Shown here piece after piece: positions 24,680 through 37,628 of a stretch of 64,000 nt of DNA. Below the pieces are notes generated by a model. That model was not told where the DNA came from, made no database searches, and saw only the letters and a list, made by a program, of their open reading frames with translations. This DNA is from Choanephora cucurbitarum (taxonomy: Eukaryota > Mucoromycota > Mucoromycetes > Mucorales > Choanephoraceae): positions 1-64,000 of the forward strand of contig JAIWNI010000003.1 in the NCBI GenBank assembly GCA_025331435.1, read 5' to 3'. Made by a program: the position numbers and the translations under genes. Numbering within the stretch: position 1 is the stretch's first letter; every line of letters begins with the position of its first letter.

Positions 24680-25808
24680 ATGAGTGAAATCGACAACACA
24701 GGTAATCCACAGCTGATTTGAACGCACGGCTTTACACCCTCTTCTCTCTCTCTCTCTTCGCTCTCACTGTAATACTTACACCACATCTAGTTGACCAACG
24801 CGTTTCAGATGAAAGAGGACGTCGCTCTCGCAGTCGTTCTCGCTCTCGCTCTCCAGGACGCGACCACAGCGACCATCGATACAGAAGTCGTTCTCACTCA
24901 AGAGAACCAATGTAAGCACAGCACTACAGCATCATTTTTTTTATAAGAAAAAAAATATTATTATATTATCAACTTTTTTGCAGCCTATTAAAAAAATGAT
25001 CACAATAATCACTCATTCTACGCACACTACAAAAAAAAATTTACACCCTCTCTTTTTTTTTATCAATCTTCTACCTTTCTATAGTCGCGACGATGAAGAT
25101 ATCAACCCAGGAGACAACTTGTTTATCACTGGTCTTTCCATTAGAACCAACAGTACTGACTTGGAAGATTTGTTCTCTAAATACGGCAAGGTAAAAAAAA
25201 AAAGATATAGAGTCTAGGTGAAGCATATATTAAATTCCTACAAAAGGTCCATAAAGCAGAGATTATGTATGATCCTCATACTCGTGAATCTCGTGGTTTC
25301 GGCTTTATTCGTATGGCCAATGCTGAAGATGCCGATAGAGCCATTGCTGGTATTTCAAACACTGAAGTAGATGGTCGTGTAGTCACAGTTGAAAAGGTAA
25401 AGAGAAGAAAAAGAGGCATTAGAGTGAAGACTTATTTTTGTTTGATTAGGCTAAGCGATCCAGACCTAGAACACCTACTCCTGGTCGTTACTATGGCCCC
25501 CCTAAACGTGGAGGACGTAAGTAGTTGAATGAGGAGCCTAACAAACCAACTCACACTATACTATAGCTAGAGAAAGAAGAGATCATAGACCTCCCCGTGG
25601 TGATCCTAGATATGACCGTTACTACGAAAGATCCTACATTGATCGCTATGATCCTCCTAGATATGATCGCTATGAAAGAGACCGTTATGACCGTTATGAT
25701 CGCTACGACCGTTATGATCGTTATGATCGTTACCATGACCGTTATGAACGCCGTCCCCCACCACCCAGATATGATCCTTACCCTCCTCGTACTCGATCAC
25801 CTTATTAA
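24680..25808 (+). CDS. TRA2: Transformer-2-type SR splicing factor, 235 aa
   Basis: Six exons: 24680-24701, 24791-24911, 25085-25190, 25247-25396, 25450-25516 and 25567-25808. An N-terminal RS domain (SRSRSRSRSP) is followed by one RRM with RNP2 NLFITGLS and RNP1 SRGFGFIRM, then a linker (RPRTPTPGRYYGPP, as in Tra2 proteins) and a C-terminal arginine domain made of repeated RYD/RYDRYD units. RS-RRM-R architecture and length fit Tra2, a nuclear protein that binds exonic enhancers and recruits spliceosome components. The repeated GATCGTTATGACCGT-type DNA around 25680-25745 is a tandem codon repeat. Confidence 0.9.
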
Positions 25809-25939
25809 AGAAAAAGTACTACTTAAGAAAAGAAAGAAATAAACTTTTTTTTTTGATAAAATAATAATCATCATAATAGGACTTGGTTTAAAAAAAAAAT
25901 AATTTTTTTTTCGATATTTTTTTTTCTTCTACGTAAACT

Positions 25940-27503
25940 ATGTCTTCTTACAAGGTCAACCCACATAGACCTTATTATACACCGGGATTACAGTCACATC
26001 GCAATTATACCTCTTTGTCCTCTCAAGACACTTTGCCTCCCATTGTTGATGAACATGACCATGCTCTCAAAAGTTGGACTGGCAAAGTAGCCAGTTTCGC
26101 AGTCCATAAATACTTTATCACAATGTTGACCAGTCCTTTCGAAGTAGGCACCACTTTACTTCAAGTACAATATTCCCCTCACCAAGATGTAGAAGTACTC
26201 GGATTTCCTTCTCAGTCAATAGAGCCTATCACACCATCTCAGTCGTCAGTAAGTTTGTTTTCTCGAGAAACCTTTCTTTAGAATGAGTATTGATATCGAT
26301 AGTTGTAGAATCCATTCCATTCTGATACTGATACAGATGATGAAGAAGGGTTCTTTCGACGCCCTGCTTCTCTAGACATGTCTCGCGTTCGACCTGATTT
26401 AAGCACAATGACAAGTGTGAGTGTATATGATGATAAGAATCGACCTGTTCACCAAATGGCACCTATGGAAGGAGGTGGTGTTCTCGAGATTTTGAACTCA
26501 ATTATCAAACAATCTACAGAAGGATGGGCTTCTCTATTTAAAGGTGAGCTAAACAGAGTAGAAGGGTGAATATTTTCTAAGACAATGTAGGTCAGCGAGT
26601 AACTTGGCTGTATGAGATGTTACGGGCTGTATTACGCCCTGCTTTAGAGAGTAGTCTAAATGACATATTTGGCCTTTATGATGATACCATACCACTTTTA
26701 CACCTTGATAATGTCACACCCAACATAGCCACCATGGTCTTTTCTCATGTGGCCGTCGGTATCTTGCTGAGTCCATTAGAGATCATTCGTACTCGTCTTG
26801 TTGTCCAATCAGCCTCACCTTTATGCAGAAAATACAAAGGCCCCTTTCATGCACTGAGACTGATGCTCTCAGAAGAAGGTGGTCTTAGTGGTATCTATCT
26901 CAACAAGAATCTGATCCCTACCATTCTCTATCATACCATCACACCTCTCTTGGCCTCCAGTACACCCTTGTTGATCACTCGTCTGCTACATATCACAGCT
27001 GCTGATTCACCTATCCCATACGGTCTTGCTGAGCTTGTCTTGAGTACCTGTGGCCTGTTGTTGATGCTGCCTTTAGAGACCATTCGTAAGCGTCTTCATT
27101 GTCAAGTACCTCAAGCTGCTAGTTTCAAGACAGCTGTTGCCCTGAGACCTCAACCTTATCGTGGTCTGTTAGATGCACTCTACAAAACCATGAAGGAAGA
27201 AGGCACAAAGGAAAAGAGATCCAAGAAGAACAAGCGAATTCCATCTAACAAATGGACTTCATCTAGTAGTGAAGAAAGTGATGCTGATCTGTTTACTGAC
27301 ATCAAAAAGAAGAAGGAATCGAATAGCAGTGCTTGGGGTATTCGTGGGCTTTATCGAGGTTTTAGTATGCAATTGGCTGGCCATGTGATGGGATACGTTT
27401 TTCATGCTGTGAATGGAATGGAAGGTAAGAAAACAGATATTGAAACTAGCATATGAAACTTAACTTTTTTTTTGTATTAGATGGTGTTCATGGCTTAATC
27501 TAA
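25940..27503 (+). CDS. UGO1: Ugo1-like mitochondrial carrier-family protein, 466 aa
   Basis: Exons 25940-26248, 26309-26543, 26591-27424 and 27481-27503, all in frame. Carrier-type repeats are seen in degenerate form: SPFEVGTTLLQVQY near residue 63, SPLEIIRTRLVVQS in the middle, and LPLETIRKRLHCQ, with a last RGLYRGFSMQ segment. An acidic, disordered insert (SDTDTDDEEGFF) sits after the first repeat and a KKNKR/SSSSEESD insert before the end. This layout fits Ugo1, the outer-membrane protein linking Fzo1 and Mgm1 in mitochondrial fusion, rather than a solute carrier. Starts 131 bp after TRA2 on the same strand. Confidence 0.85.
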
Positions 27504-27621
27504 CAATAATAATAATAAAAGCTTTTTCTCTGGGTTACACAGAGAATAATGCATAAAAAAAACAGTGTGTTTTATTTTCTCTCTCTCTCTTTTTTCTCTC
27601 TTTCTTTCTTTCTCAACTATC

Positions 27622-29455
27622 ATGAAACACGTATTTCTTTTGTCGTGTCTACCTTTATTCACTGTTGCTCACGTGAACAACCAGTACCAACACGTCTTTC
27701 AACAAGAAAGCACTCCTTTATCTAAATCTGTAGCTATCATAGGTAACTTGGAGAAAACATAGCTTATTCACGAATTGACTTGAAATAACAAAAGGTGGCG
27801 GTGCTGCTGGTACATCCACTGCATTTTGGTTGAACAATGTGTTCTCATCCAACAACAGTCCCATTCAGTTGTCCATGACAATCTTCGACCGTAACTCTTA
27901 TTTGGGTGGTCGTAGTACAACTGTGCCTATCAAAGGCGATGCATCCCGCTTTGGTTCACTTGAATTGGGTGCTTCTATCTTTGTCGATGTCAACAAGAAC
28001 CTCATCAAAGCCACAGATGTATTTGGTCTCAACCGAATTACACCTATGGCTCAAAAGAAAAGCGTCGATACAAAACGACCTGGATTAGGTGTCTGGAATG
28101 GCGATGAATTTCTATTTGAAGAATCAGGTGGTTACTGGGACAATATAAAGGCATTGTGGCGTTATGGATTGACACCTCTTAAAGTAAGGGAAACTCTTTT
28201 TTTTTAAATAATGATAGCAATAGCATTGAACTCGTTGTTATTTTAAGTTTCAAGCCAAACAAAAGCAAGTGGTTCAACGCTTTCTAACATTTTACGAAGC
28301 TGCAGATCATGGATTTGAAAGTGTGTCCGATATTGTAGATCAACTGGACTATAAGAGCTTACTTAACATGACTGCAGAAGCTTATCTTAAAACGCTTGGT
28401 ATCAATGAACGTTTTACATATGAAATCCTTCAATCAGCTACTCGAGGCAACTATTGTCAAGATTTAAATGCACTCCATGCATTAGCTGTCATGGTATAAC
28501 TACACTATGTTGAAAAGAAAGCAAAAAAGACACTAATTACTCTCATTAGGTATCTATGGAAGCTAGTCATGGTACATGGGCAGTAGAAGAAGGCAACTTT
28601 CGTATATTTGAAGAGTTTGCTAGTCGATCTCAAGCTAATATTCAGCTCAACACAAAAATAGCTGCTGTCTACAATATCACTGAATTGGATTCTCATGGCC
28701 AACAGATCCCTCGTTTTGTGGTCGAGGCTCAGAATGGATCCAAATGGACTTTTGATGATGTTGTCATTGCTTCTCCTCTCAAGTATTCTGGTATTGAACT
28801 CTCATTCCCTTTCAAGCATGAAGGTAGAGATTATCATATTGTTCATGTTACTCTAGTAGCTGGCTATCCCAACCATTCGTATTTTGGTCGAAAAGCCGAA
28901 ACAATGCCTTCGTTTGTTGTTACTACAGGTGAACCTCTCAGTAAGTTTGTAATTGGCTCTAGAAGACTTGATATTGAATCTCATATATAAAAAAAACAGC
29001 CAGTCGATTCAAAGATGGAAAAGCACCTTTTGATACATTTTCAGTACATCGAGTATTAGAAAACGGTGAAGATGTCATCAAGATATTTTCAGCGCATGTA
29101 ATGACAGATGAGTTATTGGATCAAATGTTCCTCAACAGAAGTTGGACGTATCACAAAGGCTGGCATGCTTTTCCCAGCCTTCATCCTGTCACAGAAGTTG
29201 ACTCTTTTCCTTCCTTTGTACTCAAGCCAGATCAACAAGAAGATAGTGGTATTATCTATGCTAGTGCTTTTGAAAACTTTATATCAGTAAGTTATACAAT
29301 ACAATATAATACAATACAATTGAACTCTTTTCATCTAGACAATGGAAACACAGACAATAGCAGGCAAAAATGCAGCAAGATTATTATATGAGAAATGGTG
29401 TTCAGTTGCAGCTAAACAATGCCAACCATTTGGTGATGGTTGGGGATCTTATTGA
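27622..29455 (+). CDS. Prenylcysteine oxidase/lyase, 516 aa
   Basis: Six exons: 27622-27742, 27795-28183, 28248-28493, 28550-28940, 29000-29286 and 29339-29455. A signal peptide (MKHVFLLSCLPLFTVAH) is followed by the FAD-binding VAIIGGGAAGTSTAFWL, where GGGAAG spans the first intron, and then the conserved NSYLGGRSTT and LGASIF. The C-terminal half has the prenylcysteine-lyase domain (GWHAFPSLHPV, IYASAFENFISTMETQTIAGKN split across the last intron). The enzyme oxidatively cleaves the thioether of farnesyl- or geranylgeranyl-cysteine released from prenylated proteins, in the lysosome/vacuole or secretory lumen. Its stop overlaps the tail of the convergent hydrolase gene by 7 bp. Confidence 0.93.
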
Positions 29456-30434
29456 TTGACTAAATAAACATCAGACATGTTTTCTAGTTCGATGTTTCTT
29501 CTAGGCATATTCTTGCCGAAAAATGTATGAATAAGACGCCATTCTCTTTCTGAACTAGGCATCGTATGGTCTTTGTTGGTGATAAATATTTGAGTTACAT
29601 CAGCAGAAGAAGCACATTGTCTTTGAACAGCTTTGAACTAGTTGACAAAAAAAAAAGAATAAGTATCAAGCTCACTGCTTCTTCTCTTAAGACTTTTTAC
29701 TCTTTTTTCTGCCTCGCTTTGACTGCCTATGGTCTTGTCCTTTTCACCTTGTGTGATCAAGATATAGCCTGCATATCCATCGCCTATCTTTTGATCTGCA
29801 CGCTGCTCTTCTAGTAGATAGCCACTGATGCTGACGACACCACCTAAATTTCTAATCTTTCCAAATAAAACAGTATCCAAGGCTACTGTACCGCCTTGCG
29901 AAAATCCAAAGAGAAAGATGTTGGGCGGCTGGAATCCACAGTCATTGATTAAATGGTGTAGTAGCTCTGCTATCAGTTGGCGTGTACGTATCAATCCCTT
30001 TAATCGTTCAGGGTTAGCAGGAGTCAGTACTAGAAGAGCAGGTCAATCGAATGAAAATAACAAAAAAAGGGGGAGAAACTCTTACAATCGCCTGTCAAAA
30101 AGTCAAAACTAGGATACCATTGAAAGCAACCGTCAAGATAAGGAACAGGTTCAGGTGCTTGGATAGAAAGTGTGGCTGTTTGAGGTAATTTAAGTTGTTG
30201 CCCTAAGCGAGCAAAAGGTCCCTTTGAATCACCTAACAGAATCAACTTAGTTTGATCTTTTCTGTTTCAAGACAAGATCTTACCTAAACCATGGAATAGA
30301 ATCAGAAGGTTGTGGTCAATGCCATCTTGACTAGGTGAATAGTCAAACTGCAGCTTTGTCTTCTTAGGGTTGGGAGGTGTTGCTTTGTTCGTCTTAGGAT
30401 CAATAGCAGATTCCTTTACGCTGATCGATTGCAT
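29449..30434 (-). CDS. Alpha/beta hydrolase, carboxylesterase/phospholipase-like, 271 aa
   Basis: Exons 30434-30284, 30232-30086, 30029-29701 and 29637-29449. The oxyanion-loop motif LILFHGLGDSKGPF spans the first intron. The nucleophile elbow is GFSQGGTVAL (Ser near residue 150), and the catalytic His lies in NKDHTMPSS near the C-terminus, with a candidate Asp in QGEKDKT. This is the Abhydrolase_2 pattern shared by acyl-protein thioesterases and small fungal serine hydrolases. Soluble, with no signal peptide seen. The last intron (29700-29638) was placed so that the His-containing exon is in frame. The substrate cannot be told from sequence. Confidence 0.85.
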
Positions 30435-30988
30435 TTTTTTTTTCAAGAAATGGATACAAAAAAAAAAGGAAAGTTATTTTTTTTTTCATGCAATTTAAAC
30501 AAGTCTGACTTCTATTTAAATTGAGATCATTAGAAATGGTGGAGATCGTTTTGGTTGCCAACGACAATCTTAATAAACTAGAGTGCCTATCTAGGCTATA
30601 TAAAAGCTTCTCTATAAACGCAAGTTCAAACAAAAGGAAAGGACTTAAATCTCAATAGCCTGACAAAAGAAGAACTTGATGCGTGAGGAAAATCAGCGCC
30701 TCTTTACTTTCGGCAAGACATTGTAAACATCTAGATAAAGGCATGATAAAAACTCATATCAGCCAGAGGCATAATCTTGATGAGTGCGGGTTTCTTTATT
30801 AACTACTGCTACGAATGAAATAGAAAAGTAAATGCAAGTTTTGGTCATCAAAGCATTGTTGAAAAAAAAACACACATATATATATATATACATACGTCAC
30901 TAAAATTCTACAATACTATTGGCTAAAATCAAAAAGTCACGTGATTGGTAATACAATATATTGTACTTTGATGTGCACAAAAATATGT
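30435..30988. other. Intergenic with AT microsatellite
   Basis: No gene. An (AT)n run lies at 30876-30890. The last 60 bp form the conserved tRNA-Leu 5' flank, beginning with GTCACGTGATT. Confidence 0.7.
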
Positions 30989-31071
30989 GGAGAGATGGCC
31001 GAGTTGGTCTAAGGCGTCACGTTAAGGTCGTGATCTCTTCGGAGGCGTGGGTTCAAATCCCACTCTCTTCA
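30989..31071 (+). tRNA. tRNA-Leu (anticodon AAG), second copy
   Basis: Identical over the 83-nt gene to the copy at 8141-8223, with the same cloverleaf, anticodon loop TTAAGGT and long variable arm. The 5' flank is strongly conserved, the 3' flank only over CTCTTTT, the likely Pol III terminator. Confidence 0.95.
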
Positions 31072-33511
31072 CTCTTTTGAAAAACTTTCAAAATGTTACA
31101 TATCTGTTTTAACAGAACCATTGTTACAGGACAAAGGATAGTTTTTGAAGTAACTTGTAAAAGAGAATCAAAGAGATATAACGGAGCAGTCAGGCAGCAA
31201 GGTTATATGTAATGAGCACCACGTTGTTTAGGTAACGAACCGTAAAGTAAAGTAAGATGAAAGAGTAAAGAAATGTAAAGAAGAGATGTAATGAGAGAAT
31301 ACAATGAACTGTAATAAGTATCAAGGGAACTAATCAAATAAGTGGATTTAGGTAGTGAATATGTGTCAAACTACAACCAAGTGAAAAGTAAATAAGATAG
31401 ATCTAAGTTAAGATAGATAAATGATAGTTAAGTTTATTGATTAAGAAATGTTAAAGAGTTTATATACTATTCTATAAGAAGTCATGTTGGACTTGCAAAC
31501 TAATAATTTAAACAGTCAAGTTAATGAGTCATCATGTAATGGATTATTAATACATGTTCAAAAGTTCTAATCATTATGAATGGAAAGTTAGAGAAGGATT
31601 CTAATAATTTGTTGTGTAATAAAAGATCAAGAGGAGCTGTCAAATGAGTTGAATACCAATTAGGAAATACAGAGTTGGATTCAAAGCAGCGAAAAGAAGT
31701 CAGAAAATAATTGAGTACTAGGAAAATTCCTGTGCGTAACACCATCAATTGTTTTATATAAGTTTGTGAAAGAAAATTCAGTAGTCATAATGGAACAACC
31801 AGGCACTAAGAGAAGATATATGACTTACAGAAAGAGCATGTTATCAAAAAGATCTTTAGGCATTCCAATGGGATGATACACTAATCGCTTTATTTAAGAG
31901 TGTTCATATGATAAAAAGATGCATTTCTATATTGAGCATACTCTCAGACCAAATAATATTCTAACGCTTGAAGCGATCTTGGAGTTAAAAGATTACATTC
32001 TTAAATTGAATTATTGTTGCATGTGTTTATATATAAGTAGAATGGTCCAAAGTAAAATGACTATTGTATTAAGAAAGAATCATTGAATATATACGCGATC
32101 CTAAAAGAAGTCATGTTGAATTCGCAACAAAAAAATTCATTCAATCAGCTTGATGAACTATTGCGTACACAATCTATGAGTACAATTTGAAAAGCTAGAA
32201 AAAGATGCTCGGACAGCCATTGTGCGATCAGAGATTGAAATAATCTATCAAATGGATCAGTTGTTAAACAAAAAGCTATATTTATGTCAATTGCAACAGG
32301 TAAAAGCTAGAAAGTGTTTGAATATTAGAAAAGGTTCTGTGTATGTCAAATGTAAGTTCTAGCGACTATTCAAATTTACAATTACAAGAAGCATAAGAGT
32401 AGGCTTGAATTGAAGTACTGCACATATAGAAAAAGAAACATAAAGCAACCCAAGTTATTAGACAATTGCTGAAAATAACATCTCAGAGTGAAGATAAAGT
32501 CATGTTTTGTTGAATATGAATTACAAACATGAATCATGTTGGCATATTGTAGCAAATGGCAAAATTGCTTGTTATTCCATTAGTGCATCATTAGTGGCAT
32601 TCATTAAGCATAAAAACGGAGCATAAACATACTATTTAGTGTTTGATGTAATTACATAAGCCAAGCTTTGTACTTTGTAGCAGTTCATCAATGAACCTAT
32701 CAATTGTTTGAATCATTTAAAGGAAATGTTCGTATCAAATTGTTGATCAAGTCCAATTTAGGCTACTTGACTTCCTATAATCCCAGGCCCTCTCCAATCT
32801 TTGACAGATAAGGAACAATGTGACAATCACTCGTCTAATGAGAATAACTCCATTACTACTTTAAAAGAAACATCCTGTTTCTATCTGTAAAAACAAAATG
32901 ACATTAGAAACTGTAGAAGCTATTTGGTAGCACGTTAAGCGCTTTGGAGGTTTAATTGAAACATGCAAATAGTTAGGGCACTACGTCTTTCTCTTGCAAT
33001 GCTATGGGTGAATGGCTCTTAGAAAAATAAAAAAGCAAAAGAGCAACAAAGCTAACTGCCTAAAGGGAAAGAAACAATATTCAACAGAATCAATACAGGA
33101 CACAAATATATCAAATCTTAATGTTAGACTAATGTCATTGACTTAGTTTATTAGGATTAGGCTTTTGCTATCTGTCGACAAATTTCACTCTAATTAATAA
33201 ACCTATCCAAGCTTGACATAATACATCTACTTGTCAACCTATGCTCATATGGCAACAGAATTACTTTCTTTTTTTTTTTTTTGAGAACTAAAGTCAAATT
33301 TCCAAATATTCTTTCGTTTCTTTTAACGTTGTTAACAACGTAAGTACTGAGCTAAGAATCGAAACTCATGCAATAAATCTTGCGATTAGCTTTCATGAAG
33401 GAGCTCAAGGCTATTCTACTATTTATTCAAGAGAGAGAAGCCGAGAAAAAAAAAAACTAAAAATTTCATTTTTTCTTTCATTCTGATTTCTTGACTTGAT
33501 TACGATTCTCA
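31072..33511. other. Gene-free AT-rich region, degenerate repeats
   Basis: 2.4 kb with no supported gene. Contains GTAAAG/GTAATG-rich sequence at 31230-31330 and the second copy of the dispersed repeat at 31890-32020. It resembles old, eroded transposon sequence but I cannot name a family. Confidence 0.55.
31890..32020 (+). repeat. Diverged dispersed repeat, copy 2
   Basis: Same order of blocks as copy 1 at 18165-18310, notably TTGAGCATACTC, ACCAAATAAT and CGCTTGAAGCGAT. Confidence 0.5.
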
Positions 33512-34255
33512 ATGTCTTTCAACATCAAAAGTTCTTTTGTTTCTCGCGCAGTTGTCGAAGACAATACAGAAATACAAATCAGTACAGACGTAAAGGAGTC
33601 AAGCAGCGGTAGGGACTTTAGCTGACTAACAGATGCGATCGATGAAGTCTTACACAGCAGTTGAGTAGCCTCTAATGAAGTCTACGATCCACGCACTCTA
33701 TATGAAAGGCTTCAAGAACAAAAGGCGATAAAGGAAGAAAAGTTTTTTGAGGAGTCGCGCTTTGCAAACCAAATAAAGCGCGTGAACGAAGAAGAGGCTG
33801 AATATTTCAAGATTTTGGCAGATGAGAAGGAAAAAGTTGAAAGTCAAAGGAGACTGAGTGAGAGACTTGAGTTGGAAGAGTATCGAATGGCCGTTGAGAG
33901 TGCAAAGTCAACACCTTCAGTTGCAGCTCCTGTCTTGGACAAAAAAAAGAAGATTTCCTTTTCAAAACCAAATAAGTTGGTAAAGAACAATCAGTTGAAA
34001 AAAGGAACTTTATTTGTCAAGAAAAGACGTCAAGAAGACAGTAGCAGTGATGAAGAGAATGTTGAAAAGAAGTCGCCAGAAAAGAAGTTGAAAATAACAA
34101 ATGAAAAGTCAAATGAAGAGGCGAACGAAAAGTCAAATGAAAAGACCAGTGAAAAGTCAAATGAAAAGGCCAGCGAAAAGCCAAAAGTGCCAGCATCAGC
34201 GTCCCTTTCGCTGTTGTCAGCCTATAGTGACATTCCTAGTAGTGACGAAGAATGA
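33512..34255 (+). CDS. FAM192A/NIP30-type nuclear protein, 228 aa
   Basis: Two exons, 33512-33608 and 33666-34255. Just after the splice, EVYDPRTLYERLQEQKA and FFEESRFANQIKRVNEEEAEYF match the N-terminal domain of NIP30/FAM192A (human PIP30 binds the PA28-gamma proteasome activator). It is followed by a charged coiled coil, a basic KKRRQEDSSSDEE patch and a C-terminal imperfect tandem repeat of (N/S)EK units. The protein ends in an acidic PSSDEE, typical of the family's phosphorylated C-tail. The acceptor was chosen as TTGAG|TAGCC because the nearer CAG leaves a stop. Confidence 0.85.
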
Positions 34256-35887
34256 AGATGATCTCATAACCGCTTTAATGCTACTATAGGCAGCATGCAT
34301 TATCATAATAAAAGAACAAGAAGAAGAAGGGATGAAAGCCATCGAAAGATACAGATTGTTTCATTCAGACAAAAAAGAAAAAAAGGGGGAATGAAGACAA
34401 AGCTATAAAGTTTATGAAAAAAGGCGGGTTATTTTCAAGTTTGTCAAGAAAATTGATTTGGGGAATTTACAGAAGTTATGCATTTTGCGCGCCAAAAAAA
34501 CATAATTAAACATTTTCATAAACAATGCATCGCTTACCATTTAAACAAACCAAATCTTTCATTTTGACTGATATAAACATATCTACACAAGTAGTATATA
34601 AGAAGAAACGAAAGCCGATAAATCCATTGCTGTCAACTTAGGGGGGAGGGGGCACATTATGAAAAAGAGTGACAGAAAAATGTAACTCTCTCATTTAGGT
34701 CATTGAAAGCAAATATAGAAAAGAGAGGAGATCTACATCTCACTATTTTTTTAATTTACACTAATAAGCTTACATAACCTATAAGGGTTACTTTGTTTTC
34801 AATCAGACAGCTTTGGCTAAGAATATTCATATAAGAAAGAAATTGAAGGATTTTTGAGTTTAGTGCTTTGTTAATTGCTATCTAGATTAAATCTTGCCTC
34901 TCACATTTTTTGTCGCAAATTGTTTTTTTAAAATAGCTTTTCATATACAGTAATGAATGGTATTGTTCACTTGAGAATAAAAAAAAAGAAAGATTGTGTG
35001 TGTGAGAGAGGAGGGGGAGGGGGGCAGGTAGTAAACATGAAACAGTAAACAAAAAAAAAATATATGGATCAGCATTAGGCATATACGTCATGAACTATAT
35101 AAAGAAGGAATGGAGGGATCAATTTCTTTAGTAGTGTTAAGATCCTATTAACTGGGCTGACTATAACTTTTATCGCTACAAACAAACAATGGTAAATGCG
35201 TATTTATATAGACGGTTGTTATCGAAATTCTTTTATTGCTATCTGATATGCTATTTGCTCATGCTTTTGACCATTTGAGTAAATAAGAACAAAAGCATAA
35301 AAGAAAGCAAAAAGGAATGGGGGTACATTCAATAAAGAATAACCCAAACCGATATTATGGATAGGACGATCAGAACAACTAAAAAACAATAGAAGAATAG
35401 TATGCTGATAAAGATGGATGCATTTGTTATTGAACGAGCCATACATTCCTTTTTTTTTGTAGCGCATACACAAGTTGGAAGATACTGAGAAGACAAATCG
35501 AAGCGGAAAGAAATTTTTTGTATATACTTGGAATCGAACATTCACTTGACTTTAATAGTAACTTTTTTTCCAGACATTGCAATAAGGGGATAGCTGGCTT
35601 ACAGTTCCATTTTTCTTTTAGGAAATAGAATATTCTTTAACTATATGATTTTTCATTTTTTACTATTAAATTATGACCTCCATATTCTATCAAAGAATGT
35701 AAGAAAAAACAGTAGCTATTAGACAGATCTATTTAACTAGATACTTTGATTGTATTGGTTCTCTTCTATCTTCTCTTTCTCTCTCTCTCTCTCTCTCTCT
35801 TCCTGCTTTTCTTGCTTCCTTCCTCTCCCTTCTCTTGACTCTGCTCTCTCGCTCTCCTACTTGGGACAATAAAAAATTTGTATTTAT
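34256..35887. other. Intergenic, promoter pyrimidine tract
   Basis: No supported gene. A (CT)n tract at 35775-35800 followed by more C/T-rich sequence forms the promoter/leader of the Zn2Cys6 gene. A GGGGAGGGGGG-like G-rich block lies near 35010. Confidence 0.6.
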
Positions 35888-37628
35888 ATGGACACCAGTT
35901 ACTCTTACCCTCAGTTATTTGATATGGATGACACATTGGATACTGAGTTAATGCATGGAATGCAACTCCAAGAAAACATCCATATGATGAACTCTAATGC
36001 CAACTATAACAATTTCAATTCATTGTATAACGCAATAGACAAAAAGCTAATTTACCAACAACATCAAAATAATACAGTGCCTGAAGACGTCTATAACTCT
36101 CTTGCTTCTGCATCTAATTCCTACTTGCACTGTCTCCAGCATAATCAAACTAATCATACTATTAATTATACCCATGACTATCTTTATGAATCATCTCAAC
36201 AACAACAACAATCCATACAGCCCTATTCTTCCATAACTACAGCTGACAACAACCTACACACGACTGTTGATCTTGCCGATTACGAGTATATTCACCATCC
36301 TCAAGCATTTTCTAGTGCCCATCTTCAACAACAAAAACAACAGTATAACTGGTTGTATGACTCAATCGACTCGTTTCTTCCCATGCAAACATCTTTTATG
36401 ACAGATGATATGGCATCTAATAACACATCACAACACCCACTCTATACAGAATCAATGGTGCAAGATAACGCACATACAGACGCAAGCATTACAGTTGAAG
36501 GAGGAATGTCGCGTGGCTATGTTAGTCTTAGTGTAATGTTTAATGAAATTTGATGAATATGTCAAAATTATTTACTGATAATCATACAAACAATAGGATG
36601 TCAACTCATTTGTTGCTAAAGCTGATTCTGCCAAACACTCATACATGTGTCAACTTTCCTCGATACCTGATAACATTCTATTGGATGAAATGACTCTGAC
36701 ACCTCAATCAAAGGGGGATTTCATTTCTTCTCCAGAATCATATAATGACGATAGTGAATATGATTACTCAGATGATAACAGTATGGATGCTCGTTGGCCA
36801 TTATCAACCATTTCTCCCAAATACAATCCTCTTTCCCCTTCAGCTTCTCCAGGCATTGATCCTACCATGTCTCATCACTTGAGCAAGAAGCAATACAACA
36901 CAGAAAAATTGATGATCAAGATAAAGAAGCCCGAACACAAGCATGCACACGCCATGTCAGTGCCAGATGGTAGCCATGCCAACCCTAACCTGAGCAACGC
37001 ATCAAGAATAGCCAGAGATTACAATGGGCAAGAATGGGACTTGATCTCTCCACGCGGATCTAAATCAACTGGCTTTCGTGGTAGTAAATATCGAAAATCA
37101 ATGTCCAATATCTACCAAATGAAGAAAGGCAGTAAGCTATCTGGTGGCAAGTACGATTCTTCACTTAGTCTAGCCACAGTAGCAGCGTCTAACAAGTACC
37201 GACGTGGGAGTGCACCTAACCGAATCAACAGCACAACCTCATCTTCTTCCCTATCTGCTTTATCAAACAACCTTCAGAGATCAATGCGTGTATCAGATAG
37301 CATAGGTAGCTTTGTATCAACCCATATGGTGTCAGATGAAGACAACCATAGCCATCAAGACGAATTGACAGATGATCATCATCATGCAGGCCTATATGAA
37401 GACGACGACGATGATGATGGAGAATATCAAATCAGACAAGCAAACGGCAACCATGCTTTACCTACAAAGAAGGGGCGTAATGTAGACAAAGCTTGTAACC
37501 ATTGTAAACGGTCTCATTTACGTTGTGATGATATGAGACCTTGTAGACGTTGTGTTGCTACAGGAAAGACAGGATGTAAAGATGTCCAACATAAGCCAAG
37601 AGGAAGACCTAAACTACACAAAAAATAA
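35888..37628 (+). CDS. Zn(II)2Cys6 protein with C-terminal zinc cluster, 554 aa
   Basis: Two exons, 35888-36520 and 36597-37628. Most of the protein is disordered and rich in Q, N, S, H and Y, with an acidic EDDDDDDGEY run before the DNA-binding region. The zinc cluster lies at the very C-terminus (C511, C514, C521, C527, C530, C538) and is followed by HKPRGRPKLHKK, an AT-hook-like minor-groove motif. The layout resembles the Ert1/AcuK class (KACNHCKRSH...C.D.RPC.RC) but no PAS domain follows. Probably a nuclear regulator; targets unknown. Confidence 0.85.

Noticed and set aside
35219..35545. Two overlapping reverse frames of 70 and 108 aa
   Set aside because: Phe/Leu/Tyr-rich translation of AT-rich spacer, without domain or conserved start context.
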